Part shown: positions 47,578 through 59,093 of the stretch, in pieces
Layout: each line of letters starts with the position of its first letter
Position numbering within the stretch: position 1 is the stretch's first letter
Origin: Trichosphaerium sp. ATCC 40318
Lineage: Eukaryota; Discosea; Flabellinia; Trichosidae
Assembly: GCA_038496445.1 (NCBI GenBank)
Contig: JALMLS010000453.1
Span: forward strand, 62,001-126,000
DNA: 64,000 bases
Reading direction: 5' to 3'
Made by a program: the position numbers and the translations under genes
Notes under the pieces: model-generated
Databases searched by the model: none
Told to the model about the DNA's origin: nothing
What the model saw: the letters and a program-made list of their open reading frames with translations, nothing else

Positions 47578-50081
47578 ATGGCAATGAATGACCCAAATAG
47601 CTTATCAAACAAAATTCAAGCGTTAAATGTTGGGGAGTTATCAAATAAACAACCAATACAACAATTACAAGCATTTTTAAACGCTCTTGGCGTTGAACAA
47701 TACCTTGTTCAGTTCTCTCAAGCTCATATTCTTACAATCGATTCTATTTTACAACTAAACGGTAATGTACTCGACGCACTGGACGTAAAAGATCCAATGG
47801 ACCGTTATACTATTTTAATGGCAATTGGGTATATTAAACAGAGTCGTGTACGCGCAGTGGTATTAATAACGCGGTTTCTAACTCATTAAGGGTATTAATG
47901 TTACAGACTGGCCCAAAAAACCTAATGTCGCTTCAACGTCCGCCAAAATTACTACTCCTACGGTATGGTCACTCCGTATGCCTAATTTATCTAATTCGAG
48001 AGTAGCCAGTAAAAGTGTCAAGCAAGCCTACTCTAGAACCTACTGTAGTGAGCCAGGCACCTCAGCAACCAACACAACCAGTCCACCCGATACAGCCCAA
48101 AAAAGCTCCAGAACCTGTTCAACAGGCTAAACCGCCAAGACCAGAAACAAAATACGGTACGAGCGTGTTTATTTTACTTTAAAATGCGTTCTCGTATTTA
48201 CAAGCTCTTTTTTTGAGACAAACAAAAATCTTTTCTTCAACTCACTCTATCGTTCAGAACCACAGGCAAAGACATCCGAAAAACCTGTTGATAAAGAGGC
48301 TGAAGCATCTCGTTGGAGTTTGTCTGGTTTAGCAGCGAGTATACCATCATTTGGCGCTCAAAAGAGCTCTGGAGAGGAAAACAAAGGGCTTTTTCAGTTC
48401 TTTACAAAAACAGATACTGATGAGAAGAAAGCAGCACCTGCACCACAACCACAAGCGTCAGGACCACCACCAATACCCAAAAGACAGTACCAGGCGTACC
48501 CTTCAGCAGCACAACACAACAAAAGGTACGAAAACCATTCAGTACTTGTACCTTGGTTCAGTGAATTAAACCAATTTGACACATTGCGCAATGTGTCATG
48601 TTGGTTTTTTTTCGCAATTTCTTGTTTTTTACTTATTTTTAATGTAGTGCTACTGCAGCTGCTCAACAAGCACCTACTCAGACAGGTCCACCACCACCTC
48701 GCCCTCAGAATCCTCCATCTCTTAATGCTATTTACCATGACACTATAAATAATAACAAAGCCGTTGTACCACTAGCAAATCCTTCTGCTCCTCCACCTGA
48801 GCCTCAACGCACGTACCAACCGTATGCTCCTCAGCAAACTCAGCAACTACACCAACCGCAACAACCACAACAACCGCTATATCCACCCATACAGCAGCCA
48901 ACCTACCCTCAATACTCGCAAGGAGTCCAACATCAGCCTCCAGCATACCAACCACAACATAATCCGTATGCACACGCTCCTGTACAATACCAACAACAAC
49001 CGCCACCAAGACCACAGGCACAACCACAACACTTGGTACGCTTCTACTTGGTATTTTTGGACCGATCCATCTAATTTAATGCTACGTAGTCAACAATGCC
49101 TCTTGGACAGTCTCCTGTTTATCCACAGCCTGCTCAAATACAACCACACGCGGCTATTAACCCTGCAGCAAAAAGCCAAGAGTCTTCAATGTTTAAGATC
49201 CCAAGGTAAGCTCCCATCACGTTTACATCTTGTTTTAACACTCTATAGTACACAAAAGAAAAAACGAAATAGTGAAGTCCCTCCACCAGCAACAGCCATA
49301 CCTAGACTTGGACGTCAAATACACATAACATTACTTGAAGCAAAGTTCGTGAGGGTAAGTTACATGTGTTTTCTTTGGCTATTTCTGGATTGCTTATCAA
49401 CTGATCTAGAAAATTAAACCACCTCATTGCCGACTATGTATTGGTTGTAGAGGACAATGGTCAGAAGAAGAAAAATGTATTGGTGGAAGGCTTACAGCTA
49501 TGAATTTTACATACAACCAAACGTTTGTGTTTCCAGTTAAAAACCCTGCTCATGAAGTCATAAAAATACGTGTACTTAACAAAAAATATGACTTGGAGTT
49601 GTTACATACACAAGTACGTATAAGACACGCTCTTTTAGAGCTCAGGGAGCACCAGTTTCTCTGAATTTCGAACGTTGTTTTTGTATCTTTTGAGTTAACT
49701 TTCTTAATAGCTTGGGCGCATTGACTTGATGTTATCCGAGGTACAAGCGTATAAAGAAACTGAGCATTGGTTACCACTTGTACATGAGAACACCAGAAAA
49801 GAGTGTGGTAAACTACACTTAAGGTATGCCTTTAAGTCCTTTACTTGTTTGTATTAAGAGCTCTTTTTCTTACTGTTTATTAGAATTGCTGCTTTTGGAT
49901 TTGGTAAAGGATTTAGAGGTCGTCCTCAAAAGAAAAGACAACAAAACTCCGGAGGTGGTTTGCTAAGCACAATGTACGTAAACTTATTTTGAATGACCAA
50001 TGATTTGTGTTTTGATTCTTCTTATTTACTTACTTTTTTATCTATAGTATAAACGTATTTGGTACAACTCAAAATTCATGA
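47578..50081 (+). CDS. SAM-domain / Pro-Gln-rich / C2-domain protein
   Basis: ATG 47578 starts MAMNDPNSLSNKIQALN. Residues about 25-90 form a SAM domain (LQAFLNALGVEQYLVQFSQA, DALDVKDPMDRYTILMAIGY). The middle exons (48050-49200) are rich in Pro, Gln and Tyr, typical of a disordered, multivalent scaffold. The C-terminal exons give a C2 domain: LGRQIHITLLEAKFVR, then CRGQWSEEEKCIGGRLTAMN, FTYNQTFVFPVKNPAHEVIK, LGRIDLMLSEVQAYKETEHW and ECGKLHLRIAAFGFGKGF. The usual Asp ligands for calcium are mostly missing, so lipid binding may be calcium-independent. TGA at 50079-50081. A membrane-linked scaffold is the likely role (inference). Confidence 0.75.
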
Positions 50082-50284
50082 ATGAAGTGACTCGTATTGT
50101 TCTAATATGCACGCTGTAAATAAATCCGTATAAAAAAACCAACAAAATCTTATTACTACACGTGTTAACAAAATACAACGTCAACTCTTTTAAAACAAAT
50201 TTTCCCTCTTGCTGCATCCTGTGGTAAGTTTTTGTTACTTGAGTGTATGATAAAATTGCTACAGTGTTTGTTGTGTAAATACAA

Positions 50285-50856
50285 TCAATTTTGTAATTTA
50301 TGAAGACCTTGTTGTGTAACTAAAGTACCGTTGGTCTTAATTCTATAGACACCAGACAGAGCGCTTATACCTTCATCTGTAACATTGCGGCACCAAGTGA
50401 TATCTATGATATGAACACCAGCAAGCGCTTTTATCCCTTCATCTGAAATATTGCATTTCTTTAGGCTGATGTCATAAACACCAGATAGCTTTTATACCTT
50501 CATCTGTAACATTGAGGCACCCATTGATATCTATGGTATGAACACCAGACAGAGCTTTAATCCCTTCATCTGTAACAGAGGTTCTTGTCAGATTTATATA
50601 ATAACCCCAGCGAGTGCTTTTATAGTTGAAATGGCAACGTTTTTGTATCCAATAATGTCGTGAACGATAGAAGCAAGGCAACGACAAGTTTGAGAAGCTG
50701 TAAATCGGGCTTTAGTTGTATGACCCAAAATATGTGCTAAAATCTCTGTGGGAAGGTCTAAGATGCTTTTTTGCCCACTGTAGTAACGTTAGAATTGATG
50801 AGTGGAGTAATTTAATCGTACCTATTATCTTCGGTGGTTAATGGGTTTTGTAACAT
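50285..50856 (-). pseudogene. second F-box/LRR gene, broken copy
   Basis: Related to the gene at 459-2036. ATG at 50854-50856 (MLQNPLTTEDN), a 44-nt GTACG intron at 50778-50821, then an F-box (SILDLPTEILAHILGH) that aligns with the first gene, including FTASQTCRCLASIVHDIIGY. Only about five LRR units of the GVHTIDINGC type follow. The frame breaks twice: near 50605-50620 (stop after LAGVII) and near 50485 (stop after IKAIWCL). The last frame continues to TGA at about 50285-50287. The conserved first exon and intron show that it was once a working gene. Confidence 0.8.
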
Positions 50857-51070
50857 CAAGTAGAGCTTTGTAGGTTAGTTTCTCTATTCAGATAATGATA
50901 TTTAATGACGTCAATTGGGCTAAGTCGATGGACTTCCGGTGACTTAGGCGACTTAAGTGACTTTTAGATAAGTTGTGAATTGTCTGGTTGGTACATCTTT
51001 TCACAATCTAGAACGCACTAGCAGGTGTTGAATTTCAAAAAAAGGAAAAGTACAAAAGAGGGCCAACAAA

Positions 51071-54000
51071 ATGGAAAGTTCCTCATCAACAATCACGTTC
51101 TACTTAAACGGAAAAGAAGTGCAGGAGACAATAACAAACCCTTCTTTGACATTATTAAAATGGCTAAGGTCTGAAAGTACGTCCAGGTTTTGAGATTTTT
51201 TGCCAAAAAACAATACCCCTTATTCTGTACTAGAAGTTCGTTTGAATGGCACTAAACTCGGTTGCGGTACAAATCAACGTATTTTAACGTTTATTAAAAC
51301 ATTTAACGTCTAGGAAGCGGATACTGCGGTGCTTGTACTGTTGTCGTACAGAGATGGAGTGTAGAGAAACAACGCGTAACGTAAAATGGCTTTCTGTTGT
51401 AGTACTGTAACTGTCGAGTTAAATCTCTTTTAGGCATAAAGCAGTCGCCGCTTGTTTGTTGCCTCTGTGTTCAAGTACACGTGATAATCACCACTGCGCA
51501 CTATTTACGTAATTTTAGTCGATGGATGTGCCGTCATCACTATTGAAGGCCTTGGTAACGCAAAGAGCCTACATCCTATCCAGGCAATATAATTTTTCCG
51601 ATGACTTATTTCTCCACTTTCGTGTTTTTTTTTTTTTGACATATCTACTAGCGCTCTATTTTAGAACTTCATGGATCTCAAGTACGTTCAGAATAAGATA
51701 ATCAGTATTATAACAAAGAAAAATAACAGTGCGGTTTCTGTACACCTGGAGTTATAATGGCTGTATACGGCTTCTTACGCGAAAATCCCAATGCATCAAA
51801 AGGTAAAAGAAAAAATCACGTGATTATTTTTGTATCTCTTTTTTAACGAACTGGATTTATCATAACTTTTGTGATTTGGGTATGCTTACATTTCTCATAC
51901 TGACTTTGTTTTTCACGTACAGAACAATTCGAGGATAACTTTGATGGTACAGAAGATTTTTCTAGCACAGTGTGGTTTTTTTTAGCTAATCGTTGTGTAG
52001 GAAATCTATGTAGGTGCACAGGATACAGACCTATTTTAGACGCAGGCAAAAGGTTATGTCCTAGTAGTGGTAAACCATGCGATTGTGTATGTTGAAGTGA
52101 AACCCTTTTTTTTTTTGAGGAAACAAACTTTTTATAGAGTGATGCGCCTGAAGAACGGCTTGAAGAAGTCGAACAAAACGGAAGTATTGTAGGACCTAGT
52201 GAACTAATATTTCCATCACGTTTAAAGAAGTATAATATCGAGTCTCGAAAGTTCTCCAATGATAACATAACATGGTATCAGCCCGTTACAGTAGATGAAG
52301 TTTGTGAAATCAAAGTACTTGATTTAAAGGAAAACAAAAGTTTTCGCGAACTGATGACCTTAGAAAAATAATCCAAAAGTCATGACTGTTAATTTGAGTA
52401 CTATGGCATTTGTACAAGGCGCTAAAGTAGATCTACTGTATCAAAACAATGTCTCAAACCTACGAAAAGTACGTTTATTCCTTTCCTTCTTTTATCTCAT
52501 TTTAAGCTTAGATTTCATCAAACGATGAAGGTATAACTGTTGGTTCGATGGCTACAATTGCTGAATTTAGAAGTGCGCTAAAAGAAATTAAATCAATGAG
52601 CATAGAGGCACGTGAACAAACAGAATTTCATTGACAAAGAAATAGAAATTGGGTCACAAAACACAGAGCGTTGATGCTCTTTTGGACCAAATAAAATGGT
52701 TTGGTGGCAAACAAACTAGGAATGTAGCATCTGTTGGATACAACGTAATATCAGGTTCTCCAAGATCAGATCTCCTACCCATACTGTGGGCACTAGTACG
52801 CTGTTTTTTCTTTGTTTTTCAGTGCTTCAGCAATATTTTGTTGCGCGCAACATTTCTTACCTGTAATAAAGGGTGGAGGAGTGAATGTTATGAACGTGAA
52901 TACAAAGAGGAAGACTTATATACCTATAACAAAAGATTTCTTAATTGGCTTCAGAAAAACGGCAATAACAAACGAACAACTTGTGCTTGATATTTTTTTC
53001 CCATTTTCTAAAGAAGGTGATTTTATTTGGGCTGTAAAACAGTGTAAAAGAAAGGTAAACGATCTGGCAATTGCATCATGTGCTTTCAAAGTAAAAATAC
53101 AGAAAAAAGGTAACCCTAGACGATTAACTACAATGGAACAATCTCAAACATCCATTTTCTTTTTCTTCCTTCTCATCTTTCTAGGTGACGGGCACATTGC
53201 AACTTCTCCTATCTTATGTTTCGGAGCAATGGGTGCAACTATAAAGAGGTAGAGTAGCCCTTTCAAGCTTTCTCAACTAAGTGTAATCGAACAATAGAGC
53301 ATGGAAGGCTGAGAAATTTTTGGAAGGAAAACCATGGTCGCGAGATACATTATCTAAAGCAAATGAACTTCTACAACAGGTTTGGTGCTTTAGTACGATG
53401 TTTTATTTACTTTCTCGCGCAGGACATGACTCTTGATTCAAAAGCACCTGGTGGCGCTGTAGCGTTCCGACAAACTTTATGTCAAAGTTTCTTTTTGAAA
53501 TTCTTTCTTCATGTTTCCAAGCAACTTGACTTGCCAATTGTAAGTTACTTTCTCTTCAAAAAAACCCTCTAATTCGTTCATAAGGATCCTAGAGAAGTAA
53601 GTGGAGGTATGGAACTACAACGAGGATTGAGTTCTGGTACTCAAAAAATCCCAAGCGAAAACAAGTATGAAAACAAACAAATTACGTTACTTTATAACTT
53701 TCATGCAGATCCATGTTTCCAGTGGGTCAGGGTATCCCACATATGAAATCACATGTTCAAGTCACTGGAGAAGCGCTATATACTGATGATATGAGACAAC
53801 CAGTTGGAACTCTACACGCTTGCTATGTATTTGCTATGAAACCTAATGCTTCTATAAAGTACACCTTTGCTGCCTCTAGTATTCCTATCATAACCCGTCT
53901 TTTAGAAGCATAGATTATAATGCAGCACGTTCAATGCCTGGTGTAGTACAAATAATCAATATAGATGATGTACCTGGAGAAAAGCAAATTACTATTTTTT

Positions 54001-57000
54001 GCAAATATGATGTATTTGCCGATAAGGAAGTTAAGCACGTTGTAAGTTATTTATTTTTTACATCCTCTTTTTTAACTTATAATATTTCGTAGGGATATCC
54101 AGTAGCACTAATTATCGCAGAAACAGACCAACAAGCTCAAATTGCTTCCAAAAAAGTTAAAATCGAATACGAGGTAAAAATAACTCAAAAAACAAAAGTT
54201 TAACTTGAACAATCTTTGTGTTAGGATGAGAAGCCAGCAGTGTTGACCATTTCCCAAGCCCTCAAGGCTGGTACTTTTACAAAGAGTGATTTAATAATCA
54301 GAGACGGAGATACATCAGATGAAACTTTCAAAAACTGCGAAATGTCTTTTCAAGGCACGTGATTTCACAGCCGAAAAATGCTCTTCTGATTTTGTCATCA
54401 GGTGATGTGTATACTGGCGCTCAAGAGCATTTATGCATGGAACCAGTATCTGTTTTGGCTGTACCAGATGAAGATGATGGCATTACGATATACTTAGGAT
54501 GCCAGGAGCTCCTGTTTGTTCAGGTACCATTTGAAAAGACAAGTTTCAACAACGTTTATTCTTCCTTGCTTCTTGACTTATTGTAAATCCAAGGAAACTG
54601 CTGCTGAAGTGCTAGGAGTTGCAAGGCACAAAGTGAGGTATTTCTGATATGATTTGGTTCGTAATAAATTCTTAAACGTACTATAGGATAATTACAAGAC
54701 GCCTTGGTGGCGGGTTTGGTGGTAAAGCGACTAGGATAGCTTTAGTAAGTTGCGCTGTTGCAGTTGCAGCAAAAGTCATGAACAAACCTATAAAAATAAC
54801 AATGACTCGATACCATGACTGGATACTTATTGGAATGAGGTACAGTTTTGTTTAAACGAAGTTTTTTTGTTTCAAAAAAAAAATGCGAAGAAGTTTATTT
54901 AACACGTGACCAAAAGGGATTCTATGTTAGCCAATTACAGAGCAGGTTTTGATAAGACGGGAAAACTACATGCGGTTAAGTTCGTAATAAATAATAATGT
55001 TGGATTTGCAAATGACGCTGGTCCTATAATGAATGATAGCGGCAGAGGAAGGGTAAGCAGTAGTTGATGCTTTTTTTATCAGAATTTTTATCGTAACCAA
55101 AGTATAGATGGACGCTGCTTACAAAGTTCCTAACTACAAAAATGAAGGCGTATATTGCTACACAAACAGAATACCTGCTATTGCGTATCTTAACAATAAC
55201 AATAAGTTTCCAAAATTTCCTTCTTTCTGAAAGTGTTTTTGTTCTTTGACTTGATAGATTCCGAGCTTTTGGATATCCAGGTTGCTTAACTGCAGTAGAA
55301 GAAATAATGGATAGAATAGCTAGAACGATTGGTAAAGATCCAGCAGATGTTAGGGTAATAAGACATCAAGAGATATTGTTATTTCAATGAAACTAAACAA
55401 TACTTCGTTCAAAGGAAGCCAATCTATACAAAAAAGGAATGAAGACACCTTTTGGTCAACCTATTGAATCTGATAATTTAACGCTTGTATGGAATACAAT
55501 GCTTGAGTCTAGTAAATACAGAGAAAAAAGGAAAGAAGTAACAGCCTACAACGCTGCCAATAGGTAACAAAGAAAAAAACCGTTTCATTTTCTCAAAACA
55601 ATAAATTAGATGGAAGAAACAAGGTATCGCTTGCATGCCTTTAAAGTATGGTATTGTAAAAGGTGGTCCTGAAAAGAACACATACCAATGTCTTCAAGTA
55701 CGTATTCTGAACACTTATCTTGTGATGATGCTAACAGATATAAGGGAGCTGCGCTGATTAATATCTATTTGGATGGAAGTGTAAAAATAAGCCATGGAGG
55801 TGTCGAGATGGGTCAGGTTTGTTAAATTGTCTTGCTAATAGGAATCTAATTATTTCTATAAGGGTCTCAATACAAAGTGCATGCAGGTTGCAGCGCAAGC
55901 ATTAGGTATACCAGTGTCATTGGTAGAGATTACACAAGCAGACACTGATATTGTGCGTTCAAGCTGGTTATGGTTTATTGGTTAATTTATGTTTGTAGAT
56001 TCCAAACGCTACTGGATCTGAAGCTAGTGTCACAAGTGATATTTACTGTATGGCTGTTTTAGACGGCTGCAAAAAGCTATTAGAAAGCTTTAAGCCTCTT
56101 AAGGAAGAAACTCCAGACTTAACATGGAAAGAGGTGTTTTTACAAACTCGTAAAGAAAAACGCTTATCATTGTTCCTAGCTTGTACAAGCCGCTTACAAA
56201 AACAAAATCAGTCTTACGTGCGTTGGATGGATGAAAGATGAGTCACTAGACTTTGATAGATACACTGCAAAAGGCAGAGCGTACCGATACTTCACGTACT
56301 GTTCTTCAAGTAGATTTTTTCTTAGTTTTTTCTTAGGTATGGCGCTGCTTGTTGTCACGTGGAGATTGATTGTCTGACTGGAGCAAGTCAAATACTTAGT
56401 GCAGATATTGTCATGGATATTGGTCGTAGCCTGAATACGTCAATAGACATTGGTCAAATCGAAGGCGCTTTCGCTCAAGGTCTTGGATTGTATCTAACGG
56501 AAGAAGTAACAGTTGACCTTAATCCAAAAAGTCGCAACTACGGTAAGAATATAATCCAGTGTTCAACACCTGCTGTAAATTTATTTACCAAGAACTTTCT
56601 TCTATTGTGAATTTCAACAACTTGATTTTGCAGTAAAACAAGTTGAATACGTTGAACTACATTATCGTTTCCCATCTCCGAAAAATAACTTATATGTAAA
56701 AAGGACACTTTACTAGCAGCAATTTATCGACATACAAAATACCTACAGCTCAGGATATGCCTATAAAATGGAATATACAAATCGTCAATGCATTTGAAAA
56801 ACGCGCTGCTGTTCACTCTTCCAAAGTACGTGTTTTTGCTTTGATTCAAGCTGTTAAACTGTATTCCTTTACAGGGCGTTGGGGAACCACCGTTGTGTCT
56901 TGCGTTATCAGCTTTTATGGCTGTTAAAGATGCTATATACAGTGCAAGAGCGGAAGAAGGTACAAGATGCTACGAGCATAAATCCACTCTACTTTGTCGA

Positions 57001-57141
57001 TGTTTTTTTCTGACTTTCTTCCTATTAGGTGTCACAGGACACTTTGATTTCCATGCACCCGCTACTAGTGAAGCAATTAGAATGGCTTGTGCTGATAAGA
57101 TAGTTAAAGATATTGGGACAGAAGACAACAAATTCTTTTAA
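51071..57141 (+). CDS. xanthine dehydrogenase
   Basis: Oxidises hypoxanthine and xanthine to uric acid in purine breakdown; a molybdenum, iron-sulphur, FAD enzyme. ATG 51071 ([20 protein letters not shown]), TAA at 57139-57141, about 1,300 residues in some 30 exons. First 2Fe-2S cluster: [15 protein letters not shown]; second: [15 protein letters not shown] and [17 protein letters not shown]. The FAD domain has [30 protein letters not shown] and PVIKGGG. The linker has [20 protein letters not shown]. The molybdopterin part has [35 protein letters not shown] and the catalytic [14 protein letters not shown]. Keeping the frame needs very short introns at 52315-52340 (26 nt) and 52379-52398 (20 nt), and GC-AG introns at 52608-52645 and 54355-54401. 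Cluster and GEPP residues are kept, so activity is likely. Confidence 0.93.
52608..52645 (+). other. 38-nt GC-AG intron in xanthine dehydrogenase
   Basis: Removing GCACGTG...AATAG joins [14 protein letters not shown] in phase to [19 protein letters not shown], which is expected in the family. Read unspliced, the exon hits TGA after EQTEFH. The donor reads GCACGTG. Confidence 0.7.
54355..54401 (+). other. 47-nt GC-AG intron in xanthine dehydrogenase
   Basis: Removal joins CEMSFQ in phase to [17 protein letters not shown], the conserved family wording. Read unspliced, the frame changes. The donor is GCACGTG, as in the intron at 52608. Confidence 0.75.
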
Positions 57142-57357
57142 TTTGCTTTTCTGATACAACCAATAAATCACGTGTTTCAAAACGAGAACTACGCAGTTGG
57201 AACAATTACAGGTTTTTTTGCGTTCTGTCACCACCAATCTTATACGCAAAGCTCTGTTCATGTTGACTGTTGTACATGGCAACTTCGTGATGTTTTTGTA
57301 TTATATCAAGTCACTTTTCTCCGCCATGACACAATCCTTTTTTTTTATGACGTTAAC
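57142..57357. other. convergent spacer
   Basis: 216 bases between the stop of xanthine dehydrogenase and the stop of the minus-strand deadenylase. It contains a CACGTG at about 57168. No gene. Confidence 0.5.
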
Positions 57358-58947
57358 TCAAGGTGTTGGGAAAAAAAAAGGGGTACCTTCTGATTCTATG
57401 ACATTTTCTGACTCTTTCTTAAACCGTATCCGCGCAACTAGGTGGTAATGGTCGGACGGATGATATTTATTTGGTATATATCCATGCATTTGATACGACG
57501 GACAATCCAGAAAGCTAAGAACGTAAACAAAGAGAAGAAGAAAATTCAAAATAATACGCTACGTACTTTACAGCTTGCATAGTATTTTGTGAATGCCAAA
57601 TAAAATCTAAACATGTATGGTAGTTCGGTGTATGGAATGTACTAGACTCTACGCCAAGAGATCGCAATGCATAGACACTTTGTAGATCAAAATCGTTGGT
57701 GAAATGTTCTGGCTTAATATCCTAATTGCAACTTAAGTTGATTTCAATTAGCCCATTGTTCTTGTCGCACCTCGGGGAATAATTCGCTTAGAGTCTGTTT
57801 TTTTGTGTATAACTGATAAAAAGGCGATAGGAAATCGCTATTAAAATCTCCACAGATAATTATATTACTGTCTTTTGTTGCTCCAATTTTTTGAAGTTTT
57901 TGTAGTACAATCGCAGCTTGTTTTGTTCTTGTGTCTGTATGGTTCCCATCAACATTTGATTTTAAGTGTGTAGTTGCTACGTATAGTACACGGTCATATT
58001 TTTCAGGAGAGTTATCTGCAAACCAACATCAGAACAAGGAGTTGAATCATAGCTATCTGAAAAAAAAACATACCTGTATTCCTGCGTCTATCCTTTACAC
58101 CCAATTTCAGAATTACAACAGCTTGTGCCCAATCTCCCTTTTTAAGACCAAATTCATCGTCTAGAGAAGCAGCTACATGGTCCAGCAATTCAAATCTACA
58201 CAACATCAACAAGAAGTGCTAAAAAGAAAGACATGGAAACAAGAAAAAAAAGAGAATGTCAAACCTTGACGTCTTGTAAAAAATGCATATTCCATCAGTT
58301 TTATCCTTTCCACGCTTTCTAAATATCCTTTTATATCCCTTTTTGCCTTTTATATGGATTCATTAAAATAACGTCACGTCATAACCAAGCCAAAAAAAAG
58401 AAGATTTTATACCCAAGCGTTCTTGAAAGTACTCAATCTGATCAAGCTCTTGAAGGGTAATAATGTCTGGTTTATCACGGCAGACAGTGCTAACAAGTAA
58501 AGGACCACGATGACGCCATCTTAGCCACGTCTAAACGACGATATTAAGCAACAAACCATGTGAGTGTCAAACTTACGCGATTGCAATATTTTAATGATCT
58601 CTTAACGCGGTTACCTTTAAATACGCAGTGGGATGCTAGTACGTTAAACTGACAAACTGTAATAGTGTTCTCATGATCTTTTGGATGTTCTAATTGTACC
58701 CAACGCCGTTTTGGTGGCTTTAACGTTGAATAGTTCTTGTTGGCGTTGTTTGAGGTATCTTTGTTGTTATTGCGGTTACGTCTGTTCTTTTGTGGCACTA
58801 GAACTGGTTTTAGGAGTCCAGTATCTCCAGGGATGCGTTGTTCAGCCACTAATACCAAAAAGTAAGAAATTGGCGAAGAACAAAGTGCGAAATTATCAGC
58901 ATTGGCAGTGGATGTTGGTAAACGAGTGCAAGCGCATGTGACATACT
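57358..58947 (-). CDS. CCR4/Angel-type endonuclease-exonuclease-phosphatase (deadenylase-like)
   Basis: Metal-dependent nuclease of the EEP superfamily, probably removing poly(A) tails. The proposed ATG is split by an intron (A at 58947, TG at 58847-58848; intron 58849-58946), reading MAEQRIPGDTGLLKPVLVPQ. Then come a basic linker and the catalytic signatures in order: VCQFNVLASHC, PDIITLQELDQIEYFQE (catalytic Glu), KTDGICIFYKTSRF, VLYVATTHLKSN, NIIICGDFNSDFLSPFY (Asp/Asn), CLDFIWHS and PNKYHPSDHYHLVARI (Asp-His pair). TGA at 57358-57360. All catalytic residues are present. The exon upstream of the split start stays open (PNSPNGII) but lacks an in-frame ATG, so a longer N-terminus is possible. 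Head-to-head with the CH-domain gene. Confidence 0.82.
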
Positions 58948-59093
58948 TATTATACCATTTGGCGAATTTGGCTGTTGTACAAAATTATATACGCGTTTGC
59001 GTTGCTTATTGACGCTGGTATTAACTATTTGTGGGTTAGCAAGAATACCACTTAAGCGATTAACTATCCTTTTTAGCAAGAACAAAAACGATA
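58948..59093. promoter_or_regulatory. shared divergent promoter region
   Basis: Only 146 bases separate the proposed start of the minus-strand EEP nuclease from the start of the plus-strand CH-domain gene, so both promoters must lie here. It includes TATATAC on the plus strand at about 58986. Co-regulation is possible but not shown. Confidence 0.4.

Noticed and set aside
48394-49027. Val-rich minus-strand frames
   Set aside because: They are antisense to the Pro/Gln-rich middle of the SAM-C2 protein; low complexity keeps the reverse frame open.
54300-54420. Suspected frameshift in xanthine dehydrogenase
   Set aside because: A GC-AG intron (54355-54401) restores the conserved sequence exactly, so the gene is probably intact.
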